DNA from: Variovorax sp. 54
GTDB lineage: Bacteria; Pseudomonadota; Gammaproteobacteria; Burkholderiales; Burkholderiaceae_C
Length of the DNA stretch: 64,000 bases
Reading direction: 5' to 3'
NCBI RefSeq assembly: GCF_002754375.1
Contig: NZ_PEFF01000001.1
Coordinates: forward strand, 558,001 to 622,000
The notes below the pieces were generated by a model. The model saw only the letters and a list, made by a program, of their open reading frames with translations. It had not been told where the DNA came from and did no database searches. Position 1 is the stretch's first letter. Every line of letters starts with the position of its first letter. Below are positions 17,627 to 29,860 of this stretch, one piece after another. Both the position numbers and the translations under genes were made by a program.

Positions 17627-18416
17627 CCACACGCTCATGACTTCTGACGAACCCGTCTCCGCCGCGATGCCGCTGCGCCACCCGGGCACCTCCATCCCCG
17701 TGTGCGCACCCGCCGCCAGGCTGTGGCCGGACTTCCTGACGGGCCAGGAAAAATCGCCGGTGCGCGTGCTGCTCATCGACGACGACGAGTACATGCGCCG
17801 GGTGATCGCCCAGGAGCTGCTGTCGGACCTGCGCATCCAGCTCGAAGGCCAGGCCGACAGCATCCGCGAGGGGCGCAAGCTGCTGGCCACGCGCGCGTTC
17901 GATGTGCTGATGGTCGACCTGCGCCTGAGCGACGGCATGGGCTTCGAGCTGATCACCGAGGCGCGCCGCCACCATGGCAACGGCGAGATCATCGTGATCT
18001 CCGCGCTCGAGGACGACGCCCACGTGCTGCGCGCCTTCGAGCTGGGCGCCACGGGCTATCTGCTGAAGAACGCCTGGCTGCAAAGCTTTGCCGATGCGGT
18101 GCTGCACGTGGTGAACGGCGGCGCCGTCATCACGCCGCGGCTCGCGCGGCGCCTGCTGCACCGCCTGAACCACCAGCCCCGCGAGCAGCCGCAGCCCGCT
18201 GCCGATGCATCGGCGCCGCACGGGGCCACGCTGACGCCGCGCGAGAGCCAGGTCCTGCGCCACGTGGCGTCGGGCTGCGTCTCGGCGGAGATCGGCGCCA
18301 GGCTCGGCATCACCGGCCAGACGGTCAACGTGCACATCAAGAGCATCTACAAGAAGCTGCATGTGCATTCGCGCGCCCAGGCGGTGAACTTCGCCGTTCA
18401 CACGGGCCTGATCTGA
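17619..18416 (+). CDS. Response regulator, receiver plus LuxR-type DNA-binding domain
   Basis: This 265-residue NarL/FixJ-type regulator has a 48-residue leader of no recognisable type, then a receiver domain (acidic pair in LLIDDDEYM, phospho-acceptor Asp in VLMVDLRLSDG, Ser in VISAL, Lys in GYLLKNA). A Pro/Gln-rich linker leads to the HTH (LTPRESQVLRHVASG, then GITGQTVNVHIKSIYKKL). It overlaps the epimerase gene by 8 bases and so is part of the EPS transcription unit; no sensor kinase gene is nearby. I infer that it regulates the polysaccharide locus, probably including itself. An in-frame ATG at 17637 is an alternative start. Confidence 0.9.
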   Translation: MADHTLMTSDEPVSAAMPLRHPGTSIPVCAPAARLWPDFLTGQEKSPVRVLLIDDDEYMRRVIAQELLSDLRIQLEGQADSIREGRKLLATRAFDVLMVDLRLSDGMGFELITEARRHHGNGEIIVISALEDDAHVLRAFELGATGYLLKNAWLQSFADAVLHVVNGGAVITPRLARRLLHRLNHQPREQPQPAADASAPHGATLTPRESQVLRHVASGCVSAEIGARLGITGQTVNVHIKSIYKKLHVHSRAQAVNFAVHTGLI

Positions 18417-21029
<2,613 letters not shown>

Positions 21030-21100
21030 GCGCACCGGGGTGACTGGCCGTGCAGCAGGCCCGTCCTGAATTGCACTGGGATTGCACAGGACAAACGAAA

Positions 21101-21120
21101 ACGGCACCCGAAGGTGCCGT
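21101..21120 (-). terminator. Intrinsic terminator of the tRNA-Val gene
   Basis: Read on the - strand, an 8-base-pair stem (ACGGCACC with GGTGCCGT) closes a UUCG tetraloop and is followed by TTTTCGTTT. It lies 16 bases beyond the 3' end of the tRNA. The stem could also serve, less well, for the + strand gmd transcript arriving from the other side, since the region is convergent. Confidence 0.75.
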
Positions 21121-21136
21121 CTGTCGTAGGTCTGAA

Positions 21137-21211
21137 TGGTGGGCGGTGGAGGTTTCGAACCTCCGACCCCAGCAGTGTGAATGCTGTGCTCTACCCCTGA
21201 GCTAACCGCCC
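21137..21211 (-). tRNA. tRNA-Val (anticodon CAC)
   Basis: The - strand folds into a full cloverleaf of 75 nucleotides with an encoded CCA end (bases 21137-21139). The acceptor stem is GGGCGGT with ACCGCCC, the D arm GCTC...GAGC, the anticodon stem CAGCA with TGCTG around the loop TTCACAC, and the T arm GGAGG TTCGAAA CCTCC. The anticodon CAC reads GUG codons. It lies downstream of dnaQ on the same strand, with its own probable promoter. Confidence 0.95.
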
Positions 21212-21270
21212 TGAGACACTGCTTTTGAGTTCAGCGTCTTGAACACGTATCGCGCTGTGCGAAGCCTCAG

Positions 21271-21279
21271 ATTATGCCA
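21271..21279 (-). promoter_or_regulatory. Probable extended -10 promoter of the tRNA-Val gene
   Basis: On the - strand the sequence TGG CATAAT forms an extended -10 element (TGn plus CATAAT). It is about 60 bases upstream of the tRNA 5' end and just after the dnaQ stop. No good -35 box is visible at 17 bases, which fits an extended -10 promoter. Confidence 0.4.
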
Positions 21280-21286
21280 CAGCTTT

Positions 21287-21994
21287 TCAAGCGTTTTGGC
21301 GGAACACCGTTTTTCCACCGCTGGATTTGTCGAGTTGCGACAACACGGCCTCGTGCGCGCTGAGTTCATGCTCGGCCGCCGCGATCACCGGAAGCTCGAA
21401 CTGGCTCAGGTCGATGGCCACGACCGCCGTGCCCTGCGCGGGCTCGTTCGAGGCCACGTCGATCAGCAGCGCATCTTGTCCGCGCGTGAGGTTGATATAG
21501 ACGTCGGCAAGCAGCTGCGCGTCGAGCTTGGCGCCGTGGAAGGTGCGGTTCGAGCGGTCGACACCGAAGCGGTCGCACAGGGCGTCGAGCGAATTGCGCT
21601 TGCCCGGGTAGACCAGCTTGGCCATGGCCAGCGTGTCGGTCACTTCGCTCACGAAGGTCTTGAGCGGCGGCAGGCCGGCGCGCTCGAATTCCTTGTTGAG
21701 GAAGCCGACGTCGAAGGCCGCGTTGTGAATGATCAGTTCGGCGTCGCGCAGGTACTCGATGATGTCCTTGCCCAGCGTGGCGAACTTCGGTTTGTCGCGC
21801 AGGAAGTCGGTGGTCAGGCCGTGGACCTTGAGCGCGTCCTCGTGGCTTTCGCGCTCCGGGTTGAAGTAGATGTGCAGGTCGTTGCCGGTGAGCTTGCGCG
21901 CGAACAACTCCACGCAGCCCAGCTCGATGACGCGGTCGCCGTTCTCTGCAGACAGCCCGGTGGTTTCGGTATCAAGAACGATCTGACGTGACAT
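21287..21994 (-). CDS. dnaQ: DNA polymerase III epsilon subunit (3'-5' proofreading exonuclease)
   Basis: This 235-residue protein is the proofreading subunit of the replicase core. The exonuclease motifs are present: Exo I VLDTETTGL (D8, E10), Exo II with IIHNAAFDVGFLNKE, and Exo III with HGAKLDAQLLADVY. The C-terminal tail, which in E. coli binds the polymerase subunit, ends here in KTVFRQNA. The start codon shares one base with the stop of the ferredoxin gene (TGATG), so it is probably translated as the last gene of the isc operon. That arrangement ties a replication gene to Fe-S gene expression. Confidence 0.94.
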   Translation of the reverse strand: MSRQIVLDTETTGLSAENGDRVIELGCVELFARKLTGNDLHIYFNPERESHEDALKVHGLTTDFLRDKPKFATLGKDIIEYLRDAELIIHNAAFDVGFLNKEFERAGLPPLKTFVSEVTDTLAMAKLVYPGKRNSLDALCDRFGVDRSNRTFHGAKLDAQLLADVYINLTRGQDALLIDVASNEPAQGTAVVAIDLSQFELPVIAAAEHELSAHEAVLSQLDKSSGGKTVFRQNA

Positions 21995-22332
21995 CAGTGG
22001 TTTTCCTTGGCGTGGTTGATCGTGTACTTGGGAATCTCGATCGTCACATTCTCCTGCGCCAGGATGGTCTGGCAGCTCAGGCGCGACTGCGGCTCCAGGC
22101 CCCAGGCACGGTCGAGCAGGTCTTCTTCGCCCTCCTCGGCTTCGTTCAACGAATCGAGGCCCGCGCGCACGATCACGTGGCAGGTGGTGCAGGCGCAGCT
22201 CATCTCGCAGGCGTGCTCGATGTTGATGTCGTTGTCGAGCAGGGCCTCGCAGATCGAGGTGCCGGCGGGCGCGGTGATCTCGGCGCCTTGCGGGCAGTAC
22301 TCGGGATGCGGGTAGATCTTGATCGTGGGCAT
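21994..22332 (-). CDS. fdx: Isc-type [2Fe-2S] ferredoxin
   Basis: This 112-residue adrenodoxin-type ferredoxin provides electrons for Fe-S cluster assembly on IscU. The cluster cysteines are in HACEMSCACTTCHV (Cx5Cx2C, counting the first, third and fourth cysteine of the run) and a distant Cys in SRLSCQTI. The start is the ATG giving MPTIKIYP; an upstream ATG would add 18 poor residues and overlap hscA. It is encoded 13 bases after the hscA stop and overlaps dnaQ by one base. Confidence 0.95.
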   Translation of the reverse strand: MPTIKIYPHPEYCPQGAEITAPAGTSICEALLDNDINIEHACEMSCACTTCHVIVRAGLDSLNEAEEGEEDLLDRAWGLEPQSRLSCQTILAQENVTIEIPKYTINHAKENH

Positions 22333-22345
22333 GAAATTGTTCTGT

Positions 22346-24208
22346 CTACAGGGATTCGACCTTGCGGCCTGCGAGCGCGCGGGCAATGCCGGCGTTCATG
22401 CGCTGGGCGGCGAAGGCTTCGGTGTCGTTGGCCAGCGCCTTCGTGGCGGCTTCGATCACGGCGGCTTCGTTGCTGCTCTTGGCAACGTCGCGCAGCCGTG
22501 CCATCGAGGCGTCGATGGCGGCGCGTTCTTCGCTGCTCAGCAGGTCGCCGTCAGCATCGAGCGCGCTCTGCGTGGCCAGCAGCATGCGGTCGGCATCGAC
22601 ACGCGATTCGACCAGCGCACGGGCCTGCATGTCCTGCTGGGCAGTGGAGAAGCTCTCCTGCAGCATGGTCGCGATCTGGTCGTCCGACAGGCCGTACGAG
22701 GGCTTGACCGCCACGCTGGCCTCGACGCCGCTGCCCTGCTCCTTGGCGCTCACGCTCAGCAGGCCGTCGGCATCGACGGTGAAGGTCACGCGGATGCGCG
22801 CCGCGCCGGCCGCCATCGGCGGGATGCCGCGCAACGTGAAGCGCGCCAGGCTGCGGCAGTCGGACACGAGGTCGCGCTCACCCTGCACCACGTGCAGCGC
22901 CAGCGCGGTCTGGCCGTCCTGGTAGGTCGTGAAGTCCTGCGCCATCGCGGTCGGGATGGTCTGGTTGCGCGGCACGATGCGCTCGACCAGGCCACCCATG
23001 GTCTCGATGCCGAGCGACAGCGGGATCACATCGAGCAGCAGCAGTTCGCCCACGCCGTTGTTGCCGGCCAGCTGATTGGCCTGGATGGCGGCGCCAAGCG
23101 CCACGACCTCGTCGGGGTTCAGGTTGATCAGCGGCTCGCGGCCGAAATGCTCGGCCACTGCGCTGCGGATCTGCGGCATGCGCGTGGAGCCGCCGACGAG
23201 CACGATGCCCTGCAGGTCTTCGGGCTTGAGCTTCGCGTCGCGCAGCGCCTTGCGCACAGCTGCGAGGGTGCGGTCGGTCAGCGCCTGGGTGGCTGCGAAG
23301 AACTGCGCACGGGCCAGCGTGAACTCGACATCGCCGCCCGTCAACGCGGCACGGAAGGTGGTCGACTCGGCGTCGGTCAGCGCTTCTTTCGCCGCACGCG
23401 CGGCCACAAGCAGTGCCGCGCGGTCGTTGTCGTTGCCAGCCTGCCGATCGGTCTGCGCGAGCACGAAGTCGGCGATGGCGTGGTCATAGTCGTCGCCGCC
23501 GAGGGCCGAATCGCCACCCGTCGCAATCACTTCGAACACGCCTTGCGTGAGCCGCAGGATCGAGATGTCGAAGGTGCCGCCGCCCAGGTCGTAGACCGCG
23601 TAGACGCCTTCGCTCGCGTTGTCGAGCCCGTAGGCAATGGCTGCGGCAGTCGGCTCGCTGATCAGGCGCAGCACGTTCAGGCCCGCGAGCTGTGCCGCGT
23701 CCTTGGTCGCCTGACGCTGGCCTTCGTCGAAGTACGCCGGCACGGTGATGACGGCGCCGTAGAGCTCGTCGTCGAAGGTGTCTTCGGCGCGGTAGCGCAG
23801 CGTGGCCAGGATCTCGGCGCTGATCTCGACGGGCGACTTCTCGCCGGCCGAGGTCTGCACCTTGACCATGCCGCCGTCGTCACCGCCGATGCGGTACGAC
23901 ATGGCATCGCGGTTCGCGATGTCGGCCAGGCCGCGGCCCATGAGCCGCTTGACCGAGGTGATGGTGTTGGCGGGGTCCTGTGCGCGTGCGGCCACGGCAT
24001 CGAAGCCGATCTGGCGGCGGTCGCCGTCGAGGTAACGCACAGCGGAGGGCAGCAGCACGCGGCCCTGGTCGTCGGGCAGGCATTCGGCCACGCCGTTGCG
24101 CACCGAGGCCACCAGCGAATGCGTGGTGCCGAGGTCGATGCCCACGGCGATGCGGCGCTGGTGCGGATCGGGCGCCTGGCCGGGTTCGGAAATCTGAAGA
24201 AGAGCCAT
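22346..24208 (-). CDS. hscA: Fe-S cluster assembly chaperone HscA (Hsp70 family)
   Basis: This 620-residue Hsp70-type ATPase binds the LPPVK motif of IscU and drives cluster release to target proteins. It has the ATPase signatures [13 protein letters not shown] near 23-35, [13 protein letters not shown] and [12 protein letters not shown], and a substrate-binding domain with [12 protein letters not shown]. The length matches E. coli HscA (616). A specialised Hsp70 next to hscB and the other isc genes distinguishes it from DnaK. The start codon lies 6 bases after the hscB stop, which suggests coupling of chaperone and co-chaperone. Confidence 0.96.
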   Translation of the reverse strand: MALLQISEPGQAPDPHQRRIAVGIDLGTTHSLVASVRNGVAECLPDDQGRVLLPSAVRYLDGDRRQIGFDAVAARAQDPANTITSVKRLMGRGLADIANRDAMSYRIGGDDGGMVKVQTSAGEKSPVEISAEILATLRYRAEDTFDDELYGAVITVPAYFDEGQRQATKDAAQLAGLNVLRLISEPTAAAIAYGLDNASEGVYAVYDLGGGTFDISILRLTQGVFEVIATGGDSALGGDDYDHAIADFVLAQTDRQAGNDNDRAALLVAARAAKEALTDAESTTFRAALTGGDVEFTLARAQFFAATQALTDRTLAAVRKALRDAKLKPEDLQGIVLVGGSTRMPQIRSAVAEHFGREPLINLNPDEVVALGAAIQANQLAGNNGVGELLLLDVIPLSLGIETMGGLVERIVPRNQTIPTAMAQDFTTYQDGQTALALHVVQGERDLVSDCRSLARFTLRGIPPMAAGAARIRVTFTVDADGLLSVSAKEQGSGVEASVAVKPSYGLSDDQIATMLQESFSTAQQDMQARALVESRVDADRMLLATQSALDADGDLLSSEERAAIDASMARLRDVAKSSNEAAVIEAATKALANDTEAFAAQRMNAGIARALAGRKVESL

Positions 24209-24214
24209 AAGGGC

Positions 24215-24733
24215 TTATTGTCCCAACTGATCGAATTTGGTTTCGACGTCTTGTCCGAATCGCTCAATGAACATGAGGGCTCTCACCTGCTGAACGGCAC
24301 CGGGGTAGTCGCCCTTCTCGTCGATCAGCCAGTCGAGCGACGAGAGTGCGCGGGCGCGCGTGCTTTCGACGTCCTCCTGCAGCACCTCGACGGCGGCGAT
24401 GTCGCGGGCGTCATCGAGCGCTTCGCGCCACTCCATCTGCTGCATGAGAAAGGCACCCGGCATCGCCGTGTTGTTCTCGGCATTCAGCGGCGCGCCGTTG
24501 AGTTCGCAGAGATAGCTCGCGCGACGGATCGGGTCTTTCAGCCGCTGGTAGGCCTCATTGATGCGCACCGACCACTGCATGGCCACGCGCTGCGCCGCGG
24601 CGCCCTGCGCGGCAAAGCGGTCCGGGTGCACCTCGCGCTGCAGTTCCTTCCAGCGCGCGTCGAGCACGGCGCGGTCCTGCGCGAAGGTCGCCGGGACGGC
24701 GAACAGTTGGAAGTCGGTGTCGTTGAGGTTCAT
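24215..24733 (-). CDS. hscB: Co-chaperone HscB (J-protein)
   Basis: This 172-residue protein has an N-terminal J domain with the essential HPD triplet in LQREVHPDRFAAQG, and a C-terminal helical region that should bind IscU. It stimulates HscA and delivers IscU to it. Its length matches E. coli HscB (171). A terminator-like hairpin separates it from iscA upstream, so hscB-hscA-fdx-dnaQ may be expressed at a lower level than the first half of the operon. Confidence 0.93.
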   Translation of the reverse strand: MNLNDTDFQLFAVPATFAQDRAVLDARWKELQREVHPDRFAAQGAAAQRVAMQWSVRINEAYQRLKDPIRRASYLCELNGAPLNAENNTAMPGAFLMQQMEWREALDDARDIAAVEVLQEDVESTRARALSSLDWLIDEKGDYPGAVQQVRALMFIERFGQDVETKFDQLGQ

Positions 24734-24766
24734 CAGACTGCCTGCCGGGCCGCGCTAAAGATCAAG

Positions 24767-24797
24767 AAAAAACCGCCAGCACATGACATGGTGGCGG
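24767..24797 (-). terminator. Intrinsic terminator between iscA and hscB
   Basis: On the - strand CCGCCA and TGGCGG form a stem around a 13-base loop and are followed at once by TTTTTTCTT. It lies 27 bases after the iscA stop and 34 bases before hscB. The stem is only six base pairs, so partial termination is more likely than a complete stop. Confidence 0.6.
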
Positions 24798-24823
24798 CTG
24801 TGGTCGCAGTCAGCGACGACGCA

Positions 24824-25147
24824 TCAGATGCGGAAACTTTCGCCGCAGCCGCAACGGTCGCGTTCGTTCGGGTTGATGAACTTGAAGCCCTCGTTCAGGC
24901 CTTCGCGCACGAAGTCGAGCTGCGTGCCGTCGATGTAGGCCAGGCTCTTCGGATCGACCAGCACCTTCACGCCGTGGTCTTCGAACACCACGTCTTCAGG
25001 CGTGAACTCGTCGACGTACTCAAGCTTGTAGGCCAGGCCCGAGCAGCCGGTGGTCTTCACGCCCAGCCGCACGCCCACGCCCTTGCCTCGTTTGCCGAGG
25101 TAGCGGGTGACGTGACGCGCAGCGGCTTCGGTCAGCGTGACGGCCAT
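24824..25147 (-). CDS. iscA: Iron-sulfur cluster assembly protein IscA
   Basis: This 107-residue A-type carrier has the three conserved cysteines, one in TTGCSGLAY and two in the C-terminal CGCGESF motif. It accepts Fe-S clusters and passes them to apo-proteins. It starts one base after the iscU stop, as expected in an isc operon. The ErpA/IscA distinction is by context. Confidence 0.94.
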   Translation of the reverse strand: MAVTLTEAAARHVTRYLGKRGKGVGVRLGVKTTGCSGLAYKLEYVDEFTPEDVVFEDHGVKVLVDPKSLAYIDGTQLDFVREGLNEGFKFINPNERDRCGCGESFRI

Positions 25148-25148
25148 C

Positions 25149-25571
25149 TCAGTGAACAGCAGCTTCGGCGGTCGACTCGGTGGTCTTGGCGCCGTGCTTC
25201 GCCTTGTAGTCGCTCACGGCCGCCTTGATGGCGTCTTCCGCGAGGATCGAGCAGTGGATCTTGACCGGCGGCAGCGCCAGTTCTTCGGCGATTTGCGCGT
25301 TCTTGAGGGCCGCTGCTTCGTCGAGCGTCTTGCCCTTGACCCATTCGGTCACGAGCGACGAGGAAGCAATGGCCGAACCGCAGCCGTAGGTCTTGAAGCG
25401 CGCGTCTTCGATCACGCCGGTTTCGGGGTTGACCTTGATCTGCAGCTTCATCACGTCGCCGCAAGCCGGTGCGCCGACCATGCCGGTGCCTACCGAGTCG
25501 TCGCCCTTTTCGAAGGAGCCAACGTTGCGGGGGTTTTCGTAGTGGTCGATGACCTTGGAAGAATATGCCAT
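25149..25571 (-). CDS. iscU: Fe-S cluster scaffold IscU
   Basis: This 140-residue scaffold has the three cluster cysteines (PACGD, YGCGSA, IHCSIL) and the HscA-binding LPPVK motif just before the third. Clusters are built on it with sulfur from IscS and electrons from the ferredoxin. It lies 50 bases after iscS. The C-terminus has a 15-residue tail ([15 protein letters not shown]) slightly longer than in E. coli. Confidence 0.96.
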   Translation of the reverse strand: MAYSSKVIDHYENPRNVGSFEKGDDSVGTGMVGAPACGDVMKLQIKVNPETGVIEDARFKTYGCGSAIASSSLVTEWVKGKTLDEAAALKNAQIAEELALPPVKIHCSILAEDAIKAAVSDYKAKHGAKTTESTAEAAVH

Positions 25572-25621
25572 GGTGTACCTCTCAAACTTTGTTCAATCGT
25601 GGAGCCGTGGGCTGGCCTGGG

Positions 25622-26842
25622 TCAGTGGGCCGACCACTGGATCGTGCTGATGTCGACGCCGTCCTTGAACATCTCCCACAGGGGGCTCAGCTCGCGCAGC
25701 TTGGCGACGTTGTGCTTGATGGTCGAGATGGCGTAGTCGATTTCTTCTTCGGTCGTGAAACGGCCGATGGTCATGCGCAGGCTGCTGTGGGCCAGCTCGT
25801 CGCTGCGGCCCAGGGCGCGCAGCACGTAGCTGGGCTCCAGGCTGGCCGAGGTGCAGGCCGAACCCGACGACACCGCCAGGCCCTTGATGCCCATGATCAG
25901 CGACTCGCCTTCGACGTAGTTGAAGCTCATGTTCAGGTTGTGCGGCACACGGCGCTCGAGGTCGCCGTTGATGAAGACCTGTTCGACATCCTTCAGGCCA
26001 TCGAGCAGGCGCTTCTGCAGGCGGGCCGCATGGGCGATGTCGTCCTTCATCTCGAGCTTGGCGATGCGGAAGGCCTCGCCCATGCCGACGATCTGGTGCG
26101 TGGGCAAGGTGCCCGAGCGCATGCCGCGCTCATGGCCACCGCCGTGCATCTGCGCTTCGAGGCGGATGCGCGGCTTGCGACGCACGTACAGCGCGCCGAT
26201 GCCCTTGGGGCCGTAGGTTTTGTGCGAGGCGAGGCTCATCAGGTCGATGGGCAGCTTCGTGATGTCGATCTCGACCTTGCCGGTGGCCTGGGCCGCATCG
26301 ACGTGGAAGATCACGCCCTTTTCGCGGCAGACATTGCCCAGCGCGACCACGTCCTGGATCACACCGATTTCGTTGTTCACGAACAGCACGCTGGCCAGGA
26401 TGGTGTCGGGGCGGATGGCCGCCTTGAACTTCTCGAGATCGACGAGACCGTTTTCCTCGACGTCGAGGTAGGTCACTTCGAAGCCCTGGCGCTCGAGTTC
26501 GCGCATGGTGTCGAGCACGGCCTTGTGCTCGGTCTTCAGGGTGATCAGGTGCTTGCCCTTGCCCTTGTAGAACTGGGCCGCGCCCTTGAGGGCCAGATTG
26601 ATCGACTCGGTGGCGCCCGACGACCAGACGATTTCACGCGGGTCGGCGTTGATCAGGTCGGCGACCTGGCCGCGCGCCTTTTCAACCGCCTCTTCGGCTT
26701 CCCAACCCCAGGCGTGGCTGCGCGATGCCGGGTTGCCGAAGTGTTCGCGCAACCAGGGAATCATGGCGTCGACCACACGCGGGTCGGCCGGCGTGGTGGC
26801 GCCGTAATCGAGATAGATCGGAAAATGAGGAGTGACGTCCAT
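25622..26842 (-). CDS. iscS: Cysteine desulfurase IscS
   Basis: This 406-residue PLP enzyme removes sulfur from cysteine for Fe-S and tRNA thiolation. The PLP lysine is in [19 protein letters not shown], the [10 protein letters not shown] block binds the cofactor, and the mobile sulfur-carrying cysteine is in [17 protein letters not shown]. The C-terminus ends with QWSAH. The ATG at 26842 gives [14 protein letters not shown]; an upstream in-frame ATG would add a Pro-rich 45-residue stretch unlike the family. iscR lies 85 bases upstream. Confidence 0.96.
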   Translation of the reverse strand: MDVTPHFPIYLDYGATTPADPRVVDAMIPWLREHFGNPASRSHAWGWEAEEAVEKARGQVADLINADPREIVWSSGATESINLALKGAAQFYKGKGKHLITLKTEHKAVLDTMRELERQGFEVTYLDVEENGLVDLEKFKAAIRPDTILASVLFVNNEIGVIQDVVALGNVCREKGVIFHVDAAQATGKVEIDITKLPIDLMSLASHKTYGPKGIGALYVRRKPRIRLEAQMHGGGHERGMRSGTLPTHQIVGMGEAFRIAKLEMKDDIAHAARLQKRLLDGLKDVEQVFINGDLERRVPHNLNMSFNYVEGESLIMGIKGLAVSSGSACTSASLEPSYVLRALGRSDELAHSSLRMTIGRFTTEEEIDYAISTIKHNVAKLRELSPLWEMFKDGVDISTIQWSAH

Positions 26843-26927
26843 GGCTGGCTCGGGCTGGCGTGGGGGTTGTGTTCTTGGATCTGGGTGGCTCGCGGCGGCG
26901 CCCGCAGGCACCACCGGAACCCGGGAC

Positions 26928-27464
26928 TCAGGACTTGGCGAAAACGTTGCCGAGAGCGAAGACCGAATTCGGCGCATTCACGCGGATGGGCTTGACCACC
27001 GGCTGAGCCGAGATGGCGCGCTTGACGACCGGCTTGTTCTCGATCTGCACGCCCTTGGCGATCTGGTCGTCGACCAGCTTCTGCAGCGTGACGGAGTCGA
27101 GGAACTCGACCATGCGCTGGTTCAGCGAGGCCCAGAGTTCGTGCGTCATGCAGCGACCCTGCTCACCGAGGCAGTTTTCCTTGCCGCCGCACTGCGTGGC
27201 ATCGATCGGCTCGTCGACGGACACGATGATGTCGGCGACGGTGATGTCTGCCGCTTTGCGTCCGAGGCTGTAGCCGCCGCCGGGGCCGCGGGTCGACTCG
27301 ACCAGCTCGTGGCGACGCAGTTTGCCGAACAGCTGTTCAAGGTACGACAACGAAATCTGCTGCCGCTGGCTGATCGCAGCCAGCGTGACCGGACCGGTGT
27401 TCTGACGCAACGCCAGATCGATCATTGCTGTGACCGCAAAACGGCCTTTGGTAGTGAGACGCAT
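26928..27464 (-). CDS. iscR: Fe-S regulator IscR (Rrf2 family)
   Basis: This 178-residue regulator senses Fe-S status: with its [2Fe-2S] cluster it represses the isc operon. It begins [19 protein letters not shown], has the HTH ([29 protein letters not shown]) and the three cluster cysteines in [22 protein letters not shown] took the ATG at 27464 because AAGGAG lies just before it, rather than the ATG at 27479. A probable IscR site lies 136-160 bases upstream. The C-terminal 30 residues are less conserved. Confidence 0.94.
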   Translation of the reverse strand: MRLTTKGRFAVTAMIDLALRQNTGPVTLAAISQRQQISLSYLEQLFGKLRRHELVESTRGPGGGYSLGRKAADITVADIIVSVDEPIDATQCGGKENCLGEQGRCMTHELWASLNQRMVEFLDSVTLQKLVDDQIAKGVQIENKPVVKRAISAQPVVKPIRVNAPNSVFALGNVFAKS

Positions 27465-27599
27465 CGCAAGCTCCTTCAAGTGCTTACCGTTGAAATGACA
27501 CCACAGCCTTGGGCCGCGGTGACTTCGTCTCCGCCCTGCCCGACCCCGACGCTGGTGAACCAGCCGGTAGGAGTCGGTCCTTCATCGCGAAGTTCTTTG

Positions 27600-27624
27600 T
27601 TGTTGAGTATTTCGGTCAAGTATA
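27600..27624 (-). promoter_or_regulatory. Candidate IscR type 1 operator for the isc operon
   Basis: On the - strand the 25 bases from 27624 to 27600 match 21 of 25 positions of the IscR type 1 consensus as I remember it (ATASYYGAC...GTCRRSTAT form). The core ATACTTGACC is followed by ACTCAACAA. It includes a TTGACC that could serve as a -35 box, as in E. coli where the site overlaps the promoter. No clear -10 box follows. Confidence 0.6.
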
Positions 27625-27663
27625 GCAGATGCCCCTGAACTCTGCTCGGGTAAACCCCAGCGC

Positions 27664-27686
27664 AGTTCGCTTGAAGAAAGCGAACT
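27664..27686 (-). terminator. 9-bp hairpin downstream of uvrB, possible terminator
   Basis: AGTTCGCTT and AAGCGAACT form a perfect nine-base-pair stem with a five-base loop, starting 17 bases after the uvrB stop. It lacks the U-run of a standard intrinsic terminator, so its function is uncertain. Between it and iscR (27465-27663) lie only the isc regulatory site and untranslated leader. Confidence 0.3.
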
Positions 27687-27702
27687 TATGGCCTAGCCAA
27701 AA

Positions 27703-29820
27703 TCAGGACGCCAACCCGGGGATGTTGTCGCCGCCCGACGCCCCGAACGCCTGCTCGCGCAACAGCGCCAGCTGGTCGCGCACCCGGGCCGCCTTCTCGA
27801 ACTCGAGGTTGCGGGCATGCTCCAGCATCTGCTTCTCGAGGCGCTTGATTTCTCGCGCGATGTCTTTCTCGCTCATGTCCTCGACCTTGGCGCGTTCCAG
27901 GTCGAGCTTGGCCATTTCCTTGCCGGTCTTCTCGCTGTAAACGCCGTCGATCAGGTCGCGCACCTGCTTCACGATGCTGCGCGGCGTGATGCCGTTCGCC
28001 TCGTTGTGGGCAATCTGCCGCGTGCGGCGGCGCTCTGTTTCGCCGATGGCCTTCTTCATCGACTCGGTCATCCGGTCGGCATAAAGAATGGCCTTGCCGT
28101 TCAGGTTGCGCGCCGCCCGGCCGATGGTCTGGATCAGCGAGCGCTCGGCGCGCAAGAAACCTTCCTTGTCGGCGTCGAGGATCGCCACCAGCGACACCTC
28201 GGGAATGTCCAGCCCTTCGCGCAGCAGGTTGATGCCCACCAGCACGTCGAAGGCGCCCAGGCGCAGGTCGCGCAAGATTTCCACCCGCTCGACCGTGTCG
28301 ATGTCGCTGTGCAGGTAGCGCACCTTCACGCCGTTGTCGCTCAGGTAGTCGGTGAGCTGCTCGGCCATGCGCTTGGTCAGCGTGGTGATCAGCACGCGCT
28401 CGTTCTTCTCGACGCGGATGCGGATCTCGCCCAGCACGTCGTCCACCTGGTGCGTGGCGGGACGCACCTCGACTTCGGGGTCGATCAGCCCGGTGGGCCG
28501 CACCAGCTGCTCGACGACGTTGCCGGCGTGGTCTTTCTCGTACTGCGCGGGCGTGGCCGACACGAAGATGCACTGGCGCACCCGCTTTTCGAACTCCTCG
28601 AGCTTGAGCGGCCGGTTGTCCAGCGCGCTCGGCAGGCGAAAACCGTACTCGACCAGCGTGACCTTGCGCGCCCGGTCGCCGTTGTACATGGCGCTGAGCT
28701 GGCCCATCATCTGGTGGCTCTCGTCGAGGAACATCAACGAATCCTTCGGCATGTAGTCGGTGAGCGTCGCCGGCGGGTCGCCGGGCTCCGCGCCCGAGAG
28801 GTGCCGCGTGTAGTTCTCGATGCCCTTGCAGTGGCCGATTTCGGCCAGCATTTCGAGGTCGAAGCGCGTGCGCTGCTCCAGCCGCTGCGCCTCGACCAGC
28901 TTGCCCGAGCCGGTCAGCTCCTTGAGCCGGCCGGCCAGCTCGATCTTGATGGTTTCGACTGCCGCCAGCACCTTGTCGCGCGGCGTCACGTAGTGGCTCG
29001 ACGGGTACACCGTGAAGCGCGGCACCTTCTGGCGGATGCGCCCGGTCAGCGGGTCGAACAGCTGCAGCGACTCGATCTCGTCGTCGAACAGCTCGAAACG
29101 GATCGCCAGCTCGCTGTGCTCCGCCGGAAACACGTCGATCGTGTCGCCGCGCACGCGGAACGTGCCCCGCGCAAAGTCCTGTTCGTTGCGCGTGTACTGC
29201 ATGCGAATGAGCCGCGAGATCAGGTCGCGCTGGCCGACCTTGTCGCCGACGCGGGCAATCAGCCGCATCTCCATGTAGTCCTCGGGCGTGCCGATGCCGT
29301 AGATGGCGCTCACCGTGGCCACGATGACCGTGTCACGCCGCTCCAGCACGCTCTTGGTGGCCGACAGGCGCATCTGCTCGATGTGCTCGTTGATCGACGA
29401 GTCCTTCTCGATGAACAGGTCGCGCTGCGGCACGTAGGCCTCGGGCTGGTAGTAGTCGTAGTAGCTCACGAAGTACTCGACGGCGTTCTTCGGAAAGAAC
29501 TCGCGGAACTCGCTGTAGAGCTGCGCCGCCAGCGTCTTGTTGGGCGCGAACACGATGGCCGGGCGGCCCAGCCGGGCGATCACGTTGGCCATGGTGAAGG
29601 TCTTGCCCGAGCCCGTGACGCCCAGCAGTGTCTGGTACACCTCGCCGTCGAGCACGCCGGCCACGAGCCCCTCGATCGCCTTGGGCTGGTCGCCTGCCGG
29701 CGGATAGGGCTGGAACAGCTCGAACGGCGAGTCGGGATAGCGGATGAATTCGCCCTGTTTCGCCGGCCCGATCGGGTCGACTTTCTTCAGGTCTGCTATG
29801 GCTTCGGTGTTCTCTGGCAT
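27703..29820 (-). CDS. uvrB: Excinuclease ABC subunit B
   Basis: This 705-residue protein is the damage-verifying helicase-like subunit of nucleotide excision repair. Walker A GVTGSGKT is near residue 67, the beta-hairpin that probes DNA includes [12 protein letters not shown], and the helicase motifs include [16 protein letters not shown] and [16 protein letters not shown]. The C-terminal UVR domain (about 655-690, [19 protein letters not shown]) binds UvrC. The gene is transcribed divergently from the aminotransferase at 29926. The N-terminal 45 residues precede the usual E. coli start region and are plausible given the [15 protein letters not shown] motif that follows. Confidence 0.96.
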   Translation of the reverse strand: MPENTEAIADLKKVDPIGPAKQGEFIRYPDSPFELFQPYPPAGDQPKAIEGLVAGVLDGEVYQTLLGVTGSGKTFTMANVIARLGRPAIVFAPNKTLAAQLYSEFREFFPKNAVEYFVSYYDYYQPEAYVPQRDLFIEKDSSINEHIEQMRLSATKSVLERRDTVIVATVSAIYGIGTPEDYMEMRLIARVGDKVGQRDLISRLIRMQYTRNEQDFARGTFRVRGDTIDVFPAEHSELAIRFELFDDEIESLQLFDPLTGRIRQKVPRFTVYPSSHYVTPRDKVLAAVETIKIELAGRLKELTGSGKLVEAQRLEQRTRFDLEMLAEIGHCKGIENYTRHLSGAEPGDPPATLTDYMPKDSLMFLDESHQMMGQLSAMYNGDRARKVTLVEYGFRLPSALDNRPLKLEEFEKRVRQCIFVSATPAQYEKDHAGNVVEQLVRPTGLIDPEVEVRPATHQVDDVLGEIRIRVEKNERVLITTLTKRMAEQLTDYLSDNGVKVRYLHSDIDTVERVEILRDLRLGAFDVLVGINLLREGLDIPEVSLVAILDADKEGFLRAERSLIQTIGRAARNLNGKAILYADRMTESMKKAIGETERRRTRQIAHNEANGITPRSIVKQVRDLIDGVYSEKTGKEMAKLDLERAKVEDMSEKDIAREIKRLEKQMLEHARNLEFEKAARVRDQLALLREQAFGASGGDNIPGLAS

Positions 29821-29860
29821 GGCTGTTCCCGACAGGTGGCGTGGCGCCGGTAAAATTCAA

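Noticed and set aside
22319..25228. A very long open frame (969 codons) opposite hscA, hscB and iscA
   Set aside because: It mirrors the codon pattern of the real genes on the other strand, has no recognisable domain and is full of His/Arg/Ala typical of antisense frames in GC-rich DNA.
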